Below, piece by piece: positions 37,541 to 46,577 of a stretch of 64,000 bases of DNA. Origin of the DNA: Roseiarcus sp963779095 (lineage in GTDB: Bacteria > Pseudomonadota > Alphaproteobacteria > Rhizobiales > Beijerinckiaceae); the NCBI GenBank assembly GCA_963779095.1, contig CAVZWU010000004.1:12888-76887 (forward strand), given 5' to 3'. The notes below the pieces were generated by a model. It was not told the origin of the DNA and did no database searches. It saw nothing but the letters and a program-made list of their open reading frames with translations. The first letter of the stretch is position 1, and each line of letters begins with the position of its first letter. The translations under genes and the position numbers were made by a program.

Positions 37541-38651
37541 CTAGACCTCGACCGGAGCGCCGGTTCGAACCGAGCGCAGCGCCCCCTGGCAGAGCTTGAG
37601 CGAGACGAGATTGCCGCGCGCCGAGTTCAACGGCTCCCGGCTGTCTTCGACCGCGCACAAGAGTTCGCCCATCGCGCCGGCGAAGCCGTCGTTGAACCAG
37701 GCGCCGGTGAGATGAGGCCGGCCAACGCCAGTTTCGGTGTAGAGCTCGACAGCCTGATGGCCGAGATCGGGGCCATGGGCGCAGACGACGCCCGTTCGCG
37801 CCGATGACCGAAGTCGAATCCCGCGCGCCATATCGGGTCGCGCCGTCGAAAATGAGCGAGGCCTGGCCGCCGTCAAAGCCGATGAGCGCCTGAGCCAAGA
37901 GCGGCGGCCGCGCCGTCTGTCCGGCGGCGCGAGCGGTCGTCGCATAGACGGAATGGGCGCGGTCGCTGATGACGCTGGCGAGAAAGTCGAACCAGTGGAC
38001 GCCAAAATCCCAGAAGATGAGATCGTCCATGGCTTCGAAGGACGTGCCCGCAATCCAGCCATGGTTCCAGCGAATCTCGACATGAACGCCGGTGACCTCG
38101 CCGATGAGGCCGGCACGGACCGCCTCCCGGATATAGGCGAGATGGGGGGCCCAGCGGCCGTTCTGATTGACGGCGAGCTTGAGGCCGCGCCGCTCCGCCA
38201 ACTCAACGAGTTCGCGCCCGTCGGCGAGATTCTCCACGAACGGTTTCTGCGCCAACACGTGCTTGCCGGCGTTCAGGGCGCGCCGCATGAGGTCGAGGCG
38301 GACGTCCGGATGGGCGGTGAGGTCGAGCACGCGGATGTTTGGGTCGCGCAACAGCGTGTCGAAATCGTCCGTGACGCGTGCGTTCGGGAAATGGGCGTCG
38401 CGGCGCGCGCGGGCGCGCTCAAGATCGCGCGAGCAAATGGCGACCACGTTCAGGCCATAGCGCGCATAGGCCTCGAGATGCGCTCCGCTGATCCCGCCCG
38501 CGCCGACGAGCGCGATCGGTTGCTCACGGTCGCGCGGCATCGGCGGACGATAGGGAAGCTCCGGCGCTTCGATCTCCGCCGCAGGCCTCGCGACCAAAGC
38601 ATAATCGTCCTGCGAAGGCTCCTGCGGCCTTCCCCGCTTCCGCCTCCTCAT
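37541..38651 (-). CDS. Gfo/Idh/MocA family oxidoreductase B, one frameshift
   Basis: An NAD(P)-dependent sugar oxidoreductase of about 370 residues. The Rossmann motif is IALVGAGGISGAHLEAYARY, the catalytic Lys motif VLAQKPFVENLADG (EKP-like, with Gln for Glu), and the substrate domain has VNQNGRWAPHLAYIREAVRA, HVEIRWNHGWIAGTSFEAMD and FWDFGVHWFDFLAS. A shift near 37803 separates STSVIGANG from VVCAHGPDLGHQAVELYTET, after which the chain ends LRSVRTGAPVEV. The start ATG overlaps the preceding Gfo/Idh stop as ATGA, so the two are coupled. The ARPAAEIEAPELPYRPP leader is part of the protein in this subfamily. Substrate unknown. Confidence 0.85.
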
Positions 38652-39723
38652 GGCAGTAGACCAGCGTGCGCCGCTCCTCGAGCCGAGCGCGCCGCGGTGT
38701 CGACGATGCGCTGAGCGGTCCGGCAGAGCGAGGATCTAGAGGCCCTTCGAACGGCAGATCATGCTCCTTGCAATGGAGCACATATTCGACCGGCTTTCGG
38801 AACGGGGGTTTGAGTTCGTCGACGGGAATTTGGTGGATGGCCGGGTTGTCGCGCGTCTGTATCGCGACATGCGCCTCGTAATCATAACTCGAAATTGTGC
38901 CCTCCGAGCCGACGACGACAAATCCGCATTTGGGCTGCGGCTGAGTTGTCCAGGGATCGGTGAAAGTCCCCCAGCGCGTTTCAAGTTTCGACAAGCCGCG
39001 GGCGTAGCGGCAAATGGTGATCGAATGCTCGTCGACCTCGAGCCCCTCGGGCCGATCGACGATCGCGGTCACCTCGATCGGCGCCGCGCCATTCATGAAC
39101 CAGGTTCCGAGCGTCGCGCCATAGCCGAGGTAGTCGAGCAGGCTGCCTCCGCCGGCGGCCTTGCTGTACCACCACGACGTCGGTTTCTCGCGCTTGACCT
39201 CCTCGCCCGACACCACGACCTTGTCGGCGCGGTGGTAGAGCGGACCGCGGTTGCCGTCATAGAAGTGCACCTCGATCACCTCGCCAATGACGCCTTCATC
39301 GATCAGCCGCTTGGTCGTCACATGCGGCGGATACCAGCGCAAAGGCCAGTTGACGGCGAGGCGAGTTCCCGACTTTTTGATCGCCGCAAGGATCCGGTCG
39401 GCGTCGGCGAGCGAAGCGGCGAACGGCTTTTCGAGCAGGATGTCGACGCCGAGCGCTGCGACCTCTTCGACAATCTCCGCATGCCGAGCCGTCGCAGGAC
39501 AGAGGATGGCGAGATCGGGATGCGCCTCTCGCACGCATCGCCCGATATCGCCATAAACGCGGTCGCGGGAAATGGAGAAGTTGGCGATTGCGTCCGTCAT
39601 TCTCGCTTCATCGCCGTCGCAGACCCCGACGATCTCGGCGTTCGGATGCTCGTGAGCCTCGCGCAGCAGGTCGCCCATGTGCATGTGCTCGAAGCTCAAG
39701 CCGACGATCCGCCATTTGCGCAT
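38648..39723 (-). CDS. Gfo/Idh/MocA family oxidoreductase A, one frameshift
   Basis: A sugar oxidoreductase of about 355 residues. It starts MRKWRIVGLSFEHMHMGDLL with GGGAGGA upstream. The nucleotide domain reads AEIVGVCDGDE, the catalytic loop is DILLEKPFAASLADADRIL (EKP motif), and the substrate domain contains NWPLRWYPPHVTTKRLIDEG, GGSLLDYLGYGATLGTWFMN and VVGSEGTISSYDYEAHVAI. One shift near 38710-38720 is needed to reach the family ending AQRIVDTAARSAR and the stop that overlaps the next ATG. It follows the RpiR regulator by 42 bases. Two adjacent Gfo/Idh enzymes often carry out oxidation and reduction at different carbons of a sugar. Confidence 0.86.
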
Positions 39724-39765
39724 CTTAAAATCCTCCCGAAAGGCTGTGGAGCGCGCTTTCGCCAA

Positions 39766-40725
39766 TCAATCGCCTTCCAGCTTTTCGTGCGCCCGGACCA
39801 AGCCCGACGCGCCGCGGCTCGGCAGATTCTGCGTGCGCGAGGCCGCTTCGGCTCGCAGCTGCTCGACGCGCAGCACCAGCGCCATCGCCACCGCCAGCGT
39901 CGCAGAGAGCGACTTGAACCCGGAAAAACTCTCTTCGATCACCTCGATATAGGCCTTCGAAACCGGAACCAATGGACTGAACGCGCTGTCGGTCATCGAT
40001 ACGATCGGAACGCCGCGCTGGGCGGCGGAAGCGGCCAATTCCGGGGTGATGGAATTGTAGGGGGTGAAGCTGACGGCAAGGACCGCGTCGGAGGCTGATG
40101 CGCAGCGCAGAAGCTCGAAGGCGGTCGACCCGACATTGTCGAGCGCAAGATTGCGCACGCCGAGATTGGCGAGCGCGAGCGACACATAGCTTACGAGCGA
40201 GAAGGCTCGCTTGGAGCCGATGATGTAGATGAGATCGGCCGCCGCGAGCGTCTGGCTCATGGCTTCGAATTGCGCCAGGTCGAGCCGATCCCGGACGCCC
40301 GCAAGCGACGTCGCCGACGAGCGAATGAATCCATCGACCAGGCGCGCCGCCTCGCTGCTCGAAGCCTCCTCCCACTGGTCGCGGCCCTCGCGTCCCCCAT
40401 CCGCCAGATGGGCCTTGAACACGTCTTGCAGGTCGGAAAATCCGGTGTAGCCGAAGGCTTGCGCGAAGCGCACCAGAGTAGAAGGCTGGACGCCTGCTTC
40501 CCCGGCCACGCTGGTCACAGTGCCCAGCGCGACTGCGGTCGGATGCTGCCAGAGATGGATCGCAACCTGGCGAAGCTTCTTGGGCAGCCGCGCCGTCCCC
40601 GAGGACAGGACGGCCCGAAGCTCTTCATAGCTGCCGGGCCGCGAGTAGCCGAGCGCGGCGCCGACGCCGGCGTCCGCGACTGCGTCGGCGCGATCGTTCC
40701 GTTCGACGGACCTGCCTCTACTCAT
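39766..40725 (-). CDS. MurR/RpiR family transcriptional regulator
   Basis: A 319-residue regulator with an N-terminal helix-turn-helix (about 35-100: LPKKLRQVAIHLWQHPTAVA, EAGVQPSTLVRFAQAFGYTG, FSDLQDVFK) and a C-terminal SIS sugar-phosphate isomerase-like domain (about 130-270: LIYIIGSKRAFSLVSYVSLA, AVSFTPYNSITPELAASAAQ, IVSMTDSAFSPLV). The SIS domain probably binds a phosphosugar. Start MSRGRSVERN overlaps the stop of the mannitol-dehydrogenase-like gene by eight bases. It lies inside the operon it probably controls; a candidate operator is at 43029-43059. Confidence 0.92.
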   Translation of the reverse strand: MSRGRSVERNDRADAVADAGVGAALGYSRPGSYEELRAVLSSGTARLPKKLRQVAIHLWQHPTAVALGTVTSVAGEAGVQPSTLVRFAQAFGYTGFSDLQDVFKAHLADGGREGRDQWEEASSSEAARLVDGFIRSSATSLAGVRDRLDLAQFEAMSQTLAAADLIYIIGSKRAFSLVSYVSLALANLGVRNLALDNVGSTAFELLRCASASDAVLAVSFTPYNSITPELAASAAQRGVPIVSMTDSAFSPLVPVSKAYIEVIEESFSGFKSLSATLAVAMALVLRVEQLRAEAASRTQNLPSRGASGLVRAHEKLEGD

Positions 40726-42202
40726 CGCTGAGGCGCTCCTTGAGGTAGCCGCCGGCGTCGCCGTCAAGCAGGCCGCGCAAGTGGCGCGCGATCGGTTCGA
40801 TGAGCTGAGGGCGCGCCATGTCCGTCCCGAAGACGGGGGCGATGGCGAGAACGGCTTTGGCCAGTTCGGACCAGTCGGCGCTCTTTTCGCCGATCGCGAT
40901 CACGGTCTCCGCATAGGGGTCCGACGGCGTCCAGCGCGCCCCGAAGCGACGCGCGCCGCTCAGGGCGTAGGCGATCCAGCTCGCGACAGAGAGGGCAAGC
41001 AATCCGGCGGGCCGGCCGGCCGCGAGACGCTCGCGCAAAGGGTCGAGGAGACGCTGGACGATCTTCTGCGATCCGTCCGTTCCGATCTGATGGCAGCGGT
41101 GGCGAATGGCGGCGTTGCGGATGCGCGCCATCGACTGGTCGATATAGGGCGCAACCTCCATTCCGACGACCCTGGGCAGCGTGGTCGATGTTTCGCGCTC
41201 GAGCATCCGGCGCGTAAGCGCCGCGAGCGTCGGATCGGCGGCGGCCTGATAGGTGAACGCGTGGCCGACCAGCGCGCCCTGGTGCGCCAATGTCGATTGC
41301 GCGGCGTTGAGGACACGCATCTTGATCTGCTCATAGGGCTTCGCATCGGCGACGAATTCGGCGCCCGCGAGGTCCAGAGACGGCCGCTCGCCAGCGAACC
41401 TATCCTCGATGACCCATTGCCGGAACGGCTCGCCGACGACCGCGGCAGGATCGCGCAGGCCAAGCGCGCTCGCGATCTCATCGAGGTCGTCCGGCGTCGT
41501 CGCAGGCACGATCCGGTCGACCATCGTGGATGGAAACGTGACCCGGTCCGTTATCCACCGCGTCATCTCCGCCGAGCGCAACGCCGCAAACTCGAGCATC
41601 GCCGCGCCGAGCCGCGCGCCGTTGGACGGAATGTTGTCGCAGCTGATGATCGTCAGCGGCTTGCCGCCGATCCGCCGCCGCCGTTCGAGTGCGAGCGCGA
41701 GCAGGCCAAGGAGCGTGCGAGGCGGAAAGCCGCCTTCAAGGTCCGCACGGAGCGCTAGGTTGTCGAAATCGAGCGCGCCGGTCGACGGCGTGAGGCAATA
41801 GCCTTTTTCGGTGACGGTCATCGTCACGACGGAAATCTGAGAACCTCCGAGCGCAGCAACCGCCGCCTCGGCGCTCGCCTTGTCATTGACGTCGATGACC
41901 TGGCGCAGCGCGCCGATGATGCGGGTTTCGGAGCGCTCGTCCTGACGAAGCGTCCGCGAATAGAGACATTGCTGGGGGGCGAGGAGATCGGCCAGGTTGG
42001 GCGCCGTGAGGTTGACGCCCAGGACGCCCCATCGCCCGAATCGGGCCTCGAGCATATCGTCGATGAATTCGGCCTGGTGACAGCGATGGAAAGCGCCGAC
42101 GCCAATATGCGCGATGCCGATCTCCAGGCTCTCGCGATCATAGCCCGGCTGACGCACTGGAGCCGCCAGCCCGGGTAGAACGCTGCGATCGAGGCGCCGC
42201 AT
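40718..42202 (-). CDS. Mannitol dehydrogenase family protein (fructuronate reductase/polyol dehydrogenase)
   Basis: A 494-residue NAD-dependent long-chain polyol dehydrogenase (MtlK/UxuB family). N-terminal Rossmann part: IGIAHIGVGAFHRCHQAEFI, then MTVTEKGYCLTPSTGALDFD. The family signature and active site follow: ISCDNIPSNGARLGAAMLEF, FPSTMVDRIVPATTPDDLDE, FRQWVIEDRFAG and the helical C-terminal domain KMRVLNAAQSTLAHQGALVG with the catalytic Lys. It likely oxidises a hexitol or reduces a ketohexonate. The frame is open to 42244, but MRRLDRSVLPGLAAP at 42202 lies ten bases after the SDR stop. Confidence 0.92.
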   Translation of the reverse strand: MRRLDRSVLPGLAAPVRQPGYDRESLEIGIAHIGVGAFHRCHQAEFIDDMLEARFGRWGVLGVNLTAPNLADLLAPQQCLYSRTLRQDERSETRIIGALRQVIDVNDKASAEAAVAALGGSQISVVTMTVTEKGYCLTPSTGALDFDNLALRADLEGGFPPRTLLGLLALALERRRRIGGKPLTIISCDNIPSNGARLGAAMLEFAALRSAEMTRWITDRVTFPSTMVDRIVPATTPDDLDEIASALGLRDPAAVVGEPFRQWVIEDRFAGERPSLDLAGAEFVADAKPYEQIKMRVLNAAQSTLAHQGALVGHAFTYQAAADPTLAALTRRMLERETSTTLPRVVGMEVAPYIDQSMARIRNAAIRHRCHQIGTDGSQKIVQRLLDPLRERLAAGRPAGLLALSVASWIAYALSGARRFGARWTPSDPYAETVIAIGEKSADWSELAKAVLAIAPVFGTDMARPQLIEPIARHLRGLLDGDAGGYLKERLSDE

Positions 42203-42212
42203 CGCGGGAGCC

Positions 42213-42983
42213 TCAGCCCAGTCCGCCAAAGACGTTCTGCGCATAATCGATCAGCGCGCCAGTCATCGGCTCCGAAGCGTCGGACAGAAGAAACAGCGCA
42301 AGCTGGGCGACGTCATCCGGGGTTATGAGGCGCTTGAACGGCATGGTCGCGGCGACGTCAGCGAGCCAGCCGTCGCCCTTGCCGAGCGTGACTGACTGCA
42401 TATGCCGCTCGGCCGGGGTGTCGACCCAGCCGAGAATGACGCCATTCACGCGGATGCGGTCGAAACGATGGGCGTGGGCTGCGTTCTTGGTCAGCCCGGC
42501 CAACGCCGCCTTCGTGGAGGCGTAGACCGCGAGCTCCGGGGCGCCGCCGCGGGCGTGGATGGAGAGGATGTTGACGATCGATCCGGGCGCGCCGCGCTCC
42601 CGCAGATGGTTGATTAGCCGCTGCATGAGAAAGAACGGCGCGCGCGCGTTGACCGCGAACAGCCGGTCCCAGAATTTGATGTCCGCGTCAACGAGAGAGC
42701 CCCGATCGGTGAGGGCGGCTGAATTGACGAGCGCGTCGACGCGGCCGAACCGCTTGAGCGCCGCGTCGACGATGGTGTCGGGCGCGTGGGCGTCCTCGAG
42801 ATCCGCAGCAATGAACAGGGCGGGCGCCCCGCTTCGCTCGACCTCCGCCGCCGCGGTCGCGCCTTTAGCCTCATCCCGTCCCGTCACCACGACGCCTTCA
42901 GCGCCGGCGCGGGCGACTGCCAGGGCGATGGCCAAGCCGACCCCCTGGGTGGACCCGGTGACCACGACCACCCGCCCGTTCAT
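42213..42983 (-). CDS. Short-chain dehydrogenase/reductase (SDR)
   Basis: A 256-residue classical SDR. The cofactor motif is VVTGSTQGVGLAIALAVARA, NNAG-like motif DALVNSAAL, and catalytic Ser-Tyr-Lys in NILSIHARGGAPELAVYASTK region (Tyr and Lys in YASTK). GRDEAKG after the second strand suggests NADP. It heads the minus-strand operon SDR, polyol dehydrogenase, RpiR, Gfo/Idh A, Gfo/Idh B, and probably oxidises a sugar or sugar acid. Intact. Confidence 0.92.
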   Translation of the reverse strand: MNGRVVVVTGSTQGVGLAIALAVARAGAEGVVVTGRDEAKGATAAAEVERSGAPALFIAADLEDAHAPDTIVDAALKRFGRVDALVNSAALTDRGSLVDADIKFWDRLFAVNARAPFFLMQRLINHLRERGAPGSIVNILSIHARGGAPELAVYASTKAALAGLTKNAAHAHRFDRIRVNGVILGWVDTPAERHMQSVTLGKGDGWLADVAATMPFKRLITPDDVAQLALFLLSDASEPMTGALIDYAQNVFGGLG

Positions 42984-43028
42984 CCGCGTCTCCCCGAAAG
43001 GTCCTCTTATTCGCGCAGTTTTGGATCA

Positions 43029-43059
43029 GAAATTCCGGTTGTCAAACTCTGGAATTTTC
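43029..43059. promoter_or_regulatory. Inverted repeat, candidate RpiR operator
   Basis: GAAATTCC and GGAATTTTC face each other across 14 bases in the 208-base gap between the divergent SDR and isomerase genes. RpiR-family regulators often bind GGAAA/TTTCC-type inverted repeats. The single RpiR gene of the cluster makes it the likely ligand. A related half-site GATTCCGG lies at 43068-43075. Confidence 0.45.
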
Positions 43060-43191
43060 TTGGCGAGATTCCGGGGCAATTGGACGCCGTTCGAATTGAC
43101 AAATGGAAGTTTTTTGCCAGTATCGATTCACGGCATAATCTTTCGTCAGAAGAACGGGCGGCGAGGCGAAGCCGCCGAGGGAGAGAACGCT

Positions 43192-44250
43192 ATGCGGACC
43201 ATCAAGGGCCCGGGCCTGTTTCTGGCTCAGTTCGCAACCGACACCCCGCCCCACAACACCCTCGGCGGAATCGCGAAATGGGCAAGGGATTATGGATACA
43301 AGGCGATCCAAATCCCAACGTGGGATAGCCGCTTCTTCGACCTTGATCGGGCCTACGACAGCGAGACCTATTGCGACGAGATCAAAGGAACGCTGGCCGA
43401 CATCGGCATCGCGGTCAGCGAGCTTTCCACGCATTTTCAGGGCCAGATGGTGTCCGTTCATCCGGCCTATGACGCGATGTTCGACGGCCAATGCCCGCCC
43501 GCCGTGCGCGGCGATCCGGAGAAGCGACGCCTTTGGGCGGCTGACCAGGTGCGCAAGGCCGCTCGCGTCTCGCGCCGCTTTGGCCTGACCGAGCACGTGA
43601 GCTTCACCGGCTCCCTCGCCTGGCCGTATTTCTATCCCTATCCTCAGCGTCCTGCCGGACTGATCGAGGAGTGCTTCGCCGAGCAGGCCCGCCGCTGGAA
43701 ACCGATCCTCGATCTTTTCGATGAAAATGGCGTCGATCTCTGCTTCGAGATTCATCCGAGCGAGGACGTGTTCGACGGCGACACCTTCGACATGTTTCTC
43801 GACGCCGTCGGCGGCCACAAGCGCTGCAACATTAATTACGACGCCAGCCACTACATCAAGCAAGGCATGGACTATCTCGGCTTCATCGACGCCTATCATG
43901 ACCGCATCAAGATGTTCCACGTGAAGGACGCCGAGTTCAACTCGACGGCGAAGCAGGGCGTCTATGGCGGCTACAAAGGCTGGCTCGAGCGCGCCGGCCG
44001 CGACCGCTCGCTTGGGCACGGGCAGGTCAATTTCAAAGGGATTTTCTCAAAGCTCGCGGCATATGATTTCGCCGGCTGGGCGGTGTACGAATGGGAATGC
44101 TGCCTGCAGCATCCCGAGGTCGCGGCCCGCGAGGGCGCCAAGTTCATCGCCGACCACATCATCGAGGTGACGGACCGGGTGTTCGACGACTTCGCCAAGA
44201 CTGGCGCGGACCGCGCGACGAATCTCAAGCTGCTCGGCATCAAGGGCTAA
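43192..44250 (+). CDS. TIM-barrel sugar phosphate isomerase/epimerase (xylose isomerase-like)
   Basis: A 352-residue enzyme of the AP-endonuclease-2/IolE-like fold. It begins MRTIKGPGLFLAQFATDTPP, with ARDYGYKAIQIPTWDSRFFD, STHFQGQMVSVHPAYDAMFD, WPYFYPYPQRP, VDLCFEIHPSEDVFDGDTFD (metal Glu), NINYDASHYIKQGMDYLGFI (metal Asp/His), MFHVKDAEFNSTAKQGVYGG and VYEWECC (second Glu). These metal positions fit an active isomerase, epimerase or dehydratase of a sugar-like compound. GAGGGAGAG precedes the ATG. It opens the plus-strand operon that continues into Gfo/Idh C and the CUT2 transporter, and is divergent from the SDR. Confidence 0.92.
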   Translation: MRTIKGPGLFLAQFATDTPPHNTLGGIAKWARDYGYKAIQIPTWDSRFFDLDRAYDSETYCDEIKGTLADIGIAVSELSTHFQGQMVSVHPAYDAMFDGQCPPAVRGDPEKRRLWAADQVRKAARVSRRFGLTEHVSFTGSLAWPYFYPYPQRPAGLIEECFAEQARRWKPILDLFDENGVDLCFEIHPSEDVFDGDTFDMFLDAVGGHKRCNINYDASHYIKQGMDYLGFIDAYHDRIKMFHVKDAEFNSTAKQGVYGGYKGWLERAGRDRSLGHGQVNFKGIFSKLAAYDFAGWAVYEWECCLQHPEVAAREGAKFIADHIIEVTDRVFDDFAKTGADRATNLKLLGIKG

Positions 44251-44254
44251 GCCG

Positions 44255-45439
44255 ATGGTCCACGCGACCGCCGTCGATGGGCTTAAAGGCGGACGCCTTC
44301 GCGTCGGCATGGTCGGCGGCGGCCGGAATGCTTTCATCGGCGCCGTTCACCGGATGGCGATGCGGCTCGACAATCTGATCGAGCTCAAAGCCGGCGCTCT
44401 GTCTTCGGACTCTGAAAATGCGCGCGCCTCGGGCGCCGACCTTGGGCTTGCGCCTGACCGGACCTACTCGGAGTATCGCGAAATGGCTTTTCGCGAGGCG
44501 GCGCGTCCGGACGGCGTCGAGGCTGTCGTCATCGTCACCCCGAACCACCTGCACTTCCCCGTCGCCAAGGCATTCCTCGATGCTGGAATCGATGTCATCT
44601 GCGACAAGCCGCTGTCGACGACGCTCGCCGAAGCGAGGGAATTGGTCGAGCTCACCCGCGCCAAAGGACTCATCTTTGCGGTGACCCTCAACAATACCGG
44701 CTATCCGATGGTGCGCCAGGCGCGCGAAATGATCGAGGCAGGCGAAATCGGCGACATCCGCGTCGTCCACGCGGCTTATGTCCAGGACTGGCTCACCCTT
44801 CCGATCGACGCCGACGGACATAAGCAGGCGGAATGGCGCACAGATCCCGACCGGGCGGGGGCCTCCGCCTGCCTCGCTGACATCGGCGTTCACGCGCACA
44901 GCCTGGCCTTGTTCGTGACCGGACTCGAGCTCGACGAGGTCTCAGCGGACCTCACGACCTTCGTGCCCGGCCGCCGGCTTGACGACAATGCGCATGTCAT
45001 GATGCGGTTTCAGGGCGGCGCGCGCGGCGTGCTGGCGGCGAGCCAGGTCGCGGTCGGCAATCTCAACAACCTCAGTCTCAAGGTCTACGGTTCGCGCGCC
45101 GGGCTCGAATGGGCGGGCGAGGAGCCGGAAATCCTCCGCTTCACGCCCTATGGCGAGCCGTCCCGCACCTTAAGGCGCGGCGGCCCCGGAAATACGCCGC
45201 TTGCGGTCGAAGGCTCGCGCATGCCGGGCGGCCATCCCGAAGGCTATGTCGAGGGTTTCGCCAACCTCTACCGCGGCGCGGCGGAACTGATTTCGGCCCG
45301 ACGCGCCGGGCGGGCGCCCGCGATAACCGCGAAGCTGACGCCGAGCGTGCTGGACGGCGCGCGGGGCGTGGCGTTTATTGAGGCGGCGGTCAAGTCCAGC
45401 CGGAACAACGGAGCGTGGACGCTCGCCCGCTTCGGTTGA
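44255..45439 (+). CDS. Gfo/Idh/MocA family oxidoreductase C
   Basis: A 394-residue NAD(P)-dependent sugar oxidoreductase. Rossmann motif LRVGMVGGGRNAFIGAVHRM, catalytic loop DVICDKPLSTTLAEARELVE (DKP form of EKP), and substrate-domain phrases NNTGYPMVRQAREMIEAGEI, CLADIGVHAHSLALFVTG and SRAGLEWAGEEPEILRFTPY. The GGGRNAFIGAVHR opening followed by a late LYRGAAELISARRAGRAP places it near the inositol-dehydrogenase-like enzymes that sit beside IolE-like isomerases. It is four bases after the isomerase stop and 57 bases before the binding-protein gene. Intact. Confidence 0.92.
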   Translation: MVHATAVDGLKGGRLRVGMVGGGRNAFIGAVHRMAMRLDNLIELKAGALSSDSENARASGADLGLAPDRTYSEYREMAFREAARPDGVEAVVIVTPNHLHFPVAKAFLDAGIDVICDKPLSTTLAEARELVELTRAKGLIFAVTLNNTGYPMVRQAREMIEAGEIGDIRVVHAAYVQDWLTLPIDADGHKQAEWRTDPDRAGASACLADIGVHAHSLALFVTGLELDEVSADLTTFVPGRRLDDNAHVMMRFQGGARGVLAASQVAVGNLNNLSLKVYGSRAGLEWAGEEPEILRFTPYGEPSRTLRRGGPGNTPLAVEGSRMPGGHPEGYVEGFANLYRGAAELISARRAGRAPAITAKLTPSVLDGARGVAFIEAAVKSSRNNGAWTLARFG

Positions 45440-45496
45440 GCGGATTTGGAACGTGTGGGCCCGGCGCGAACCGGGCTTCTTGAGTGGGAGGAAGTG

Positions 45497-46516
45497 GTGA
45501 AACTTATGCGAACTCTAACAAGCGCCTCGCTGGCGGTCCTGGCGATCGCAATCGCCGGTGGAGCGCAGGCGGCGGACAAATATGTCGTCGGCGTCTCGAA
45601 TACGCTGATCGGCAACGGCTGGCGCGAGGAGATGATCTGCTCGATCAAGGCCGAGGCGCTGGCGTCAGGCAAGGTCTCGAAGGTCGTCGTCGCCAACCGC
45701 AACGGCGGCCCGTCGGAGCAGATCGCCGACATCCGCAACCTCATTTCCGCCGGCGCGAACATCATCGTCATCAACCCTTCCGACCGCGAAGCGCTGAACC
45801 CGGTCATCAAGCAGGCCGCTGACAAGGGAATCGTGGTGGTCGCCGTCGATCAGGCGGTTTCGGCGCCTCAGGCCTATGTTCTGACCAACGATCAGGTCGA
45901 ATACGCCAAGCTCGGCGCAAAATGGCTGTTCGACAAATTGGGCGGCAAGGGCCAGGTCGTCGAGATGCGCGGCATCGACGGGGTTCCCGCAGACGCGGAT
46001 CGCCACGAGGGCTTCACGGAAGTGCTCAAGAACTATCCCAACATCAAAGTCACGTCCGTGTTCACCGGCTGGGCGCTCGACAAGACCGCGCAGGCGACCA
46101 AGGACCTCCTCGCCTCCGGCAAGCCGATCGACGGCATCTGGACCTCGGGCATCAATTCAACGGTCGTGACCGCCCACCAGACCGCCGGCAAGCCGTTTGT
46201 GCCGGTGGTCGGCGCCGACAACAACGGCTTCATCGGCCAGCTCATCGATCTCAAGGACAAGGGATTGTCAGGCGCGGCGGTCAGCAACCCGCCCGCGGTC
46301 GGGGCCGCTGGACTTAGCCTCGCGCTCGACGTCCTGGCCAAGAAGGAGCAGCCGCACCTCGTCAAGATCAAGCCGTCGATCTGGGACAACGGCAAGGACC
46401 TGAGCGAACTCAAGGCCATGTACAATCCAAAACTCGACCCCTATTTCAGCGTCGCCACGGTGCCTCCTTATACGCATTACACGCCCGAGCAGCTGATCGC
46501 TTGCAAAGGCCCGTGA
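45497..46516 (+). CDS. Periplasmic sugar-binding protein of CUT2 transporter
   Basis: A 339-residue periplasmic binding protein of the ribose/inositol type. Signal peptide MKLMRTLTSASLAVLAIAIA, cut after GAQA. Mature landmarks: YVVGVSNTLIGNGWREEMIC, VVVANRNGGPSEQIADIRNL, ISAGANIIVINPSDREALNP, VVAVDQAVSAPQAYVLTNDQ, EMRGIDGVPADADRHEGFTE and the hinge VGADNNGFIGQLIDL. GTG 45497, five bases after GGAGG, is the chosen start; ATG 45506 is an alternative. A GNRA hairpin follows before the ATPase gene, probably to keep this protein in excess. Confidence 0.92.
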   Translation: MKLMRTLTSASLAVLAIAIAGGAQAADKYVVGVSNTLIGNGWREEMICSIKAEALASGKVSKVVVANRNGGPSEQIADIRNLISAGANIIVINPSDREALNPVIKQAADKGIVVVAVDQAVSAPQAYVLTNDQVEYAKLGAKWLFDKLGGKGQVVEMRGIDGVPADADRHEGFTEVLKNYPNIKVTSVFTGWALDKTAQATKDLLASGKPIDGIWTSGINSTVVTAHQTAGKPFVPVVGADNNGFIGQLIDLKDKGLSGAAVSNPPAVGAAGLSLALDVLAKKEQPHLVKIKPSIWDNGKDLSELKAMYNPKLDPYFSVATVPPYTHYTPEQLIACKGP

Positions 46517-46542
46517 TCTTAAGCTGAATAGCCGCCAGTGAC

Positions 46543-46564
46543 GCCGGCGGCGCGAGCCGCCGGC
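46543..46564 (+). promoter_or_regulatory. Intercistronic hairpin with GNRA loop
   Basis: A perfect 9-bp stem (GCCGGCGGC/GCCGCCGGC) closed by GCGA lies between the binding-protein and ATPase genes. With only CCTTTCC after it, it is not a full intrinsic terminator. Such hairpins commonly protect the binding-protein transcript and lower expression of the membrane components. Confidence 0.6.
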
Positions 46565-46577
46565 CCTTTCCGGACAC

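Noticed and set aside
36222..37544. Plus-strand open frame of 440 codons opposite the Ppx/GppA gene
   Set aside because: Antisense shadow of a well-conserved enzyme; no family resemblance or ribosome site.
37555..37572. GGTTCGAACC resembling a tRNA T arm
   Set aside because: It lies inside the end of a Gfo/Idh gene and no acceptor, D or anticodon arm surrounds it.
38761..40098. Plus-strand open frame opposite Gfo/Idh A and RpiR genes
   Set aside because: It spans two recognisable minus-strand genes and has no domain of its own.
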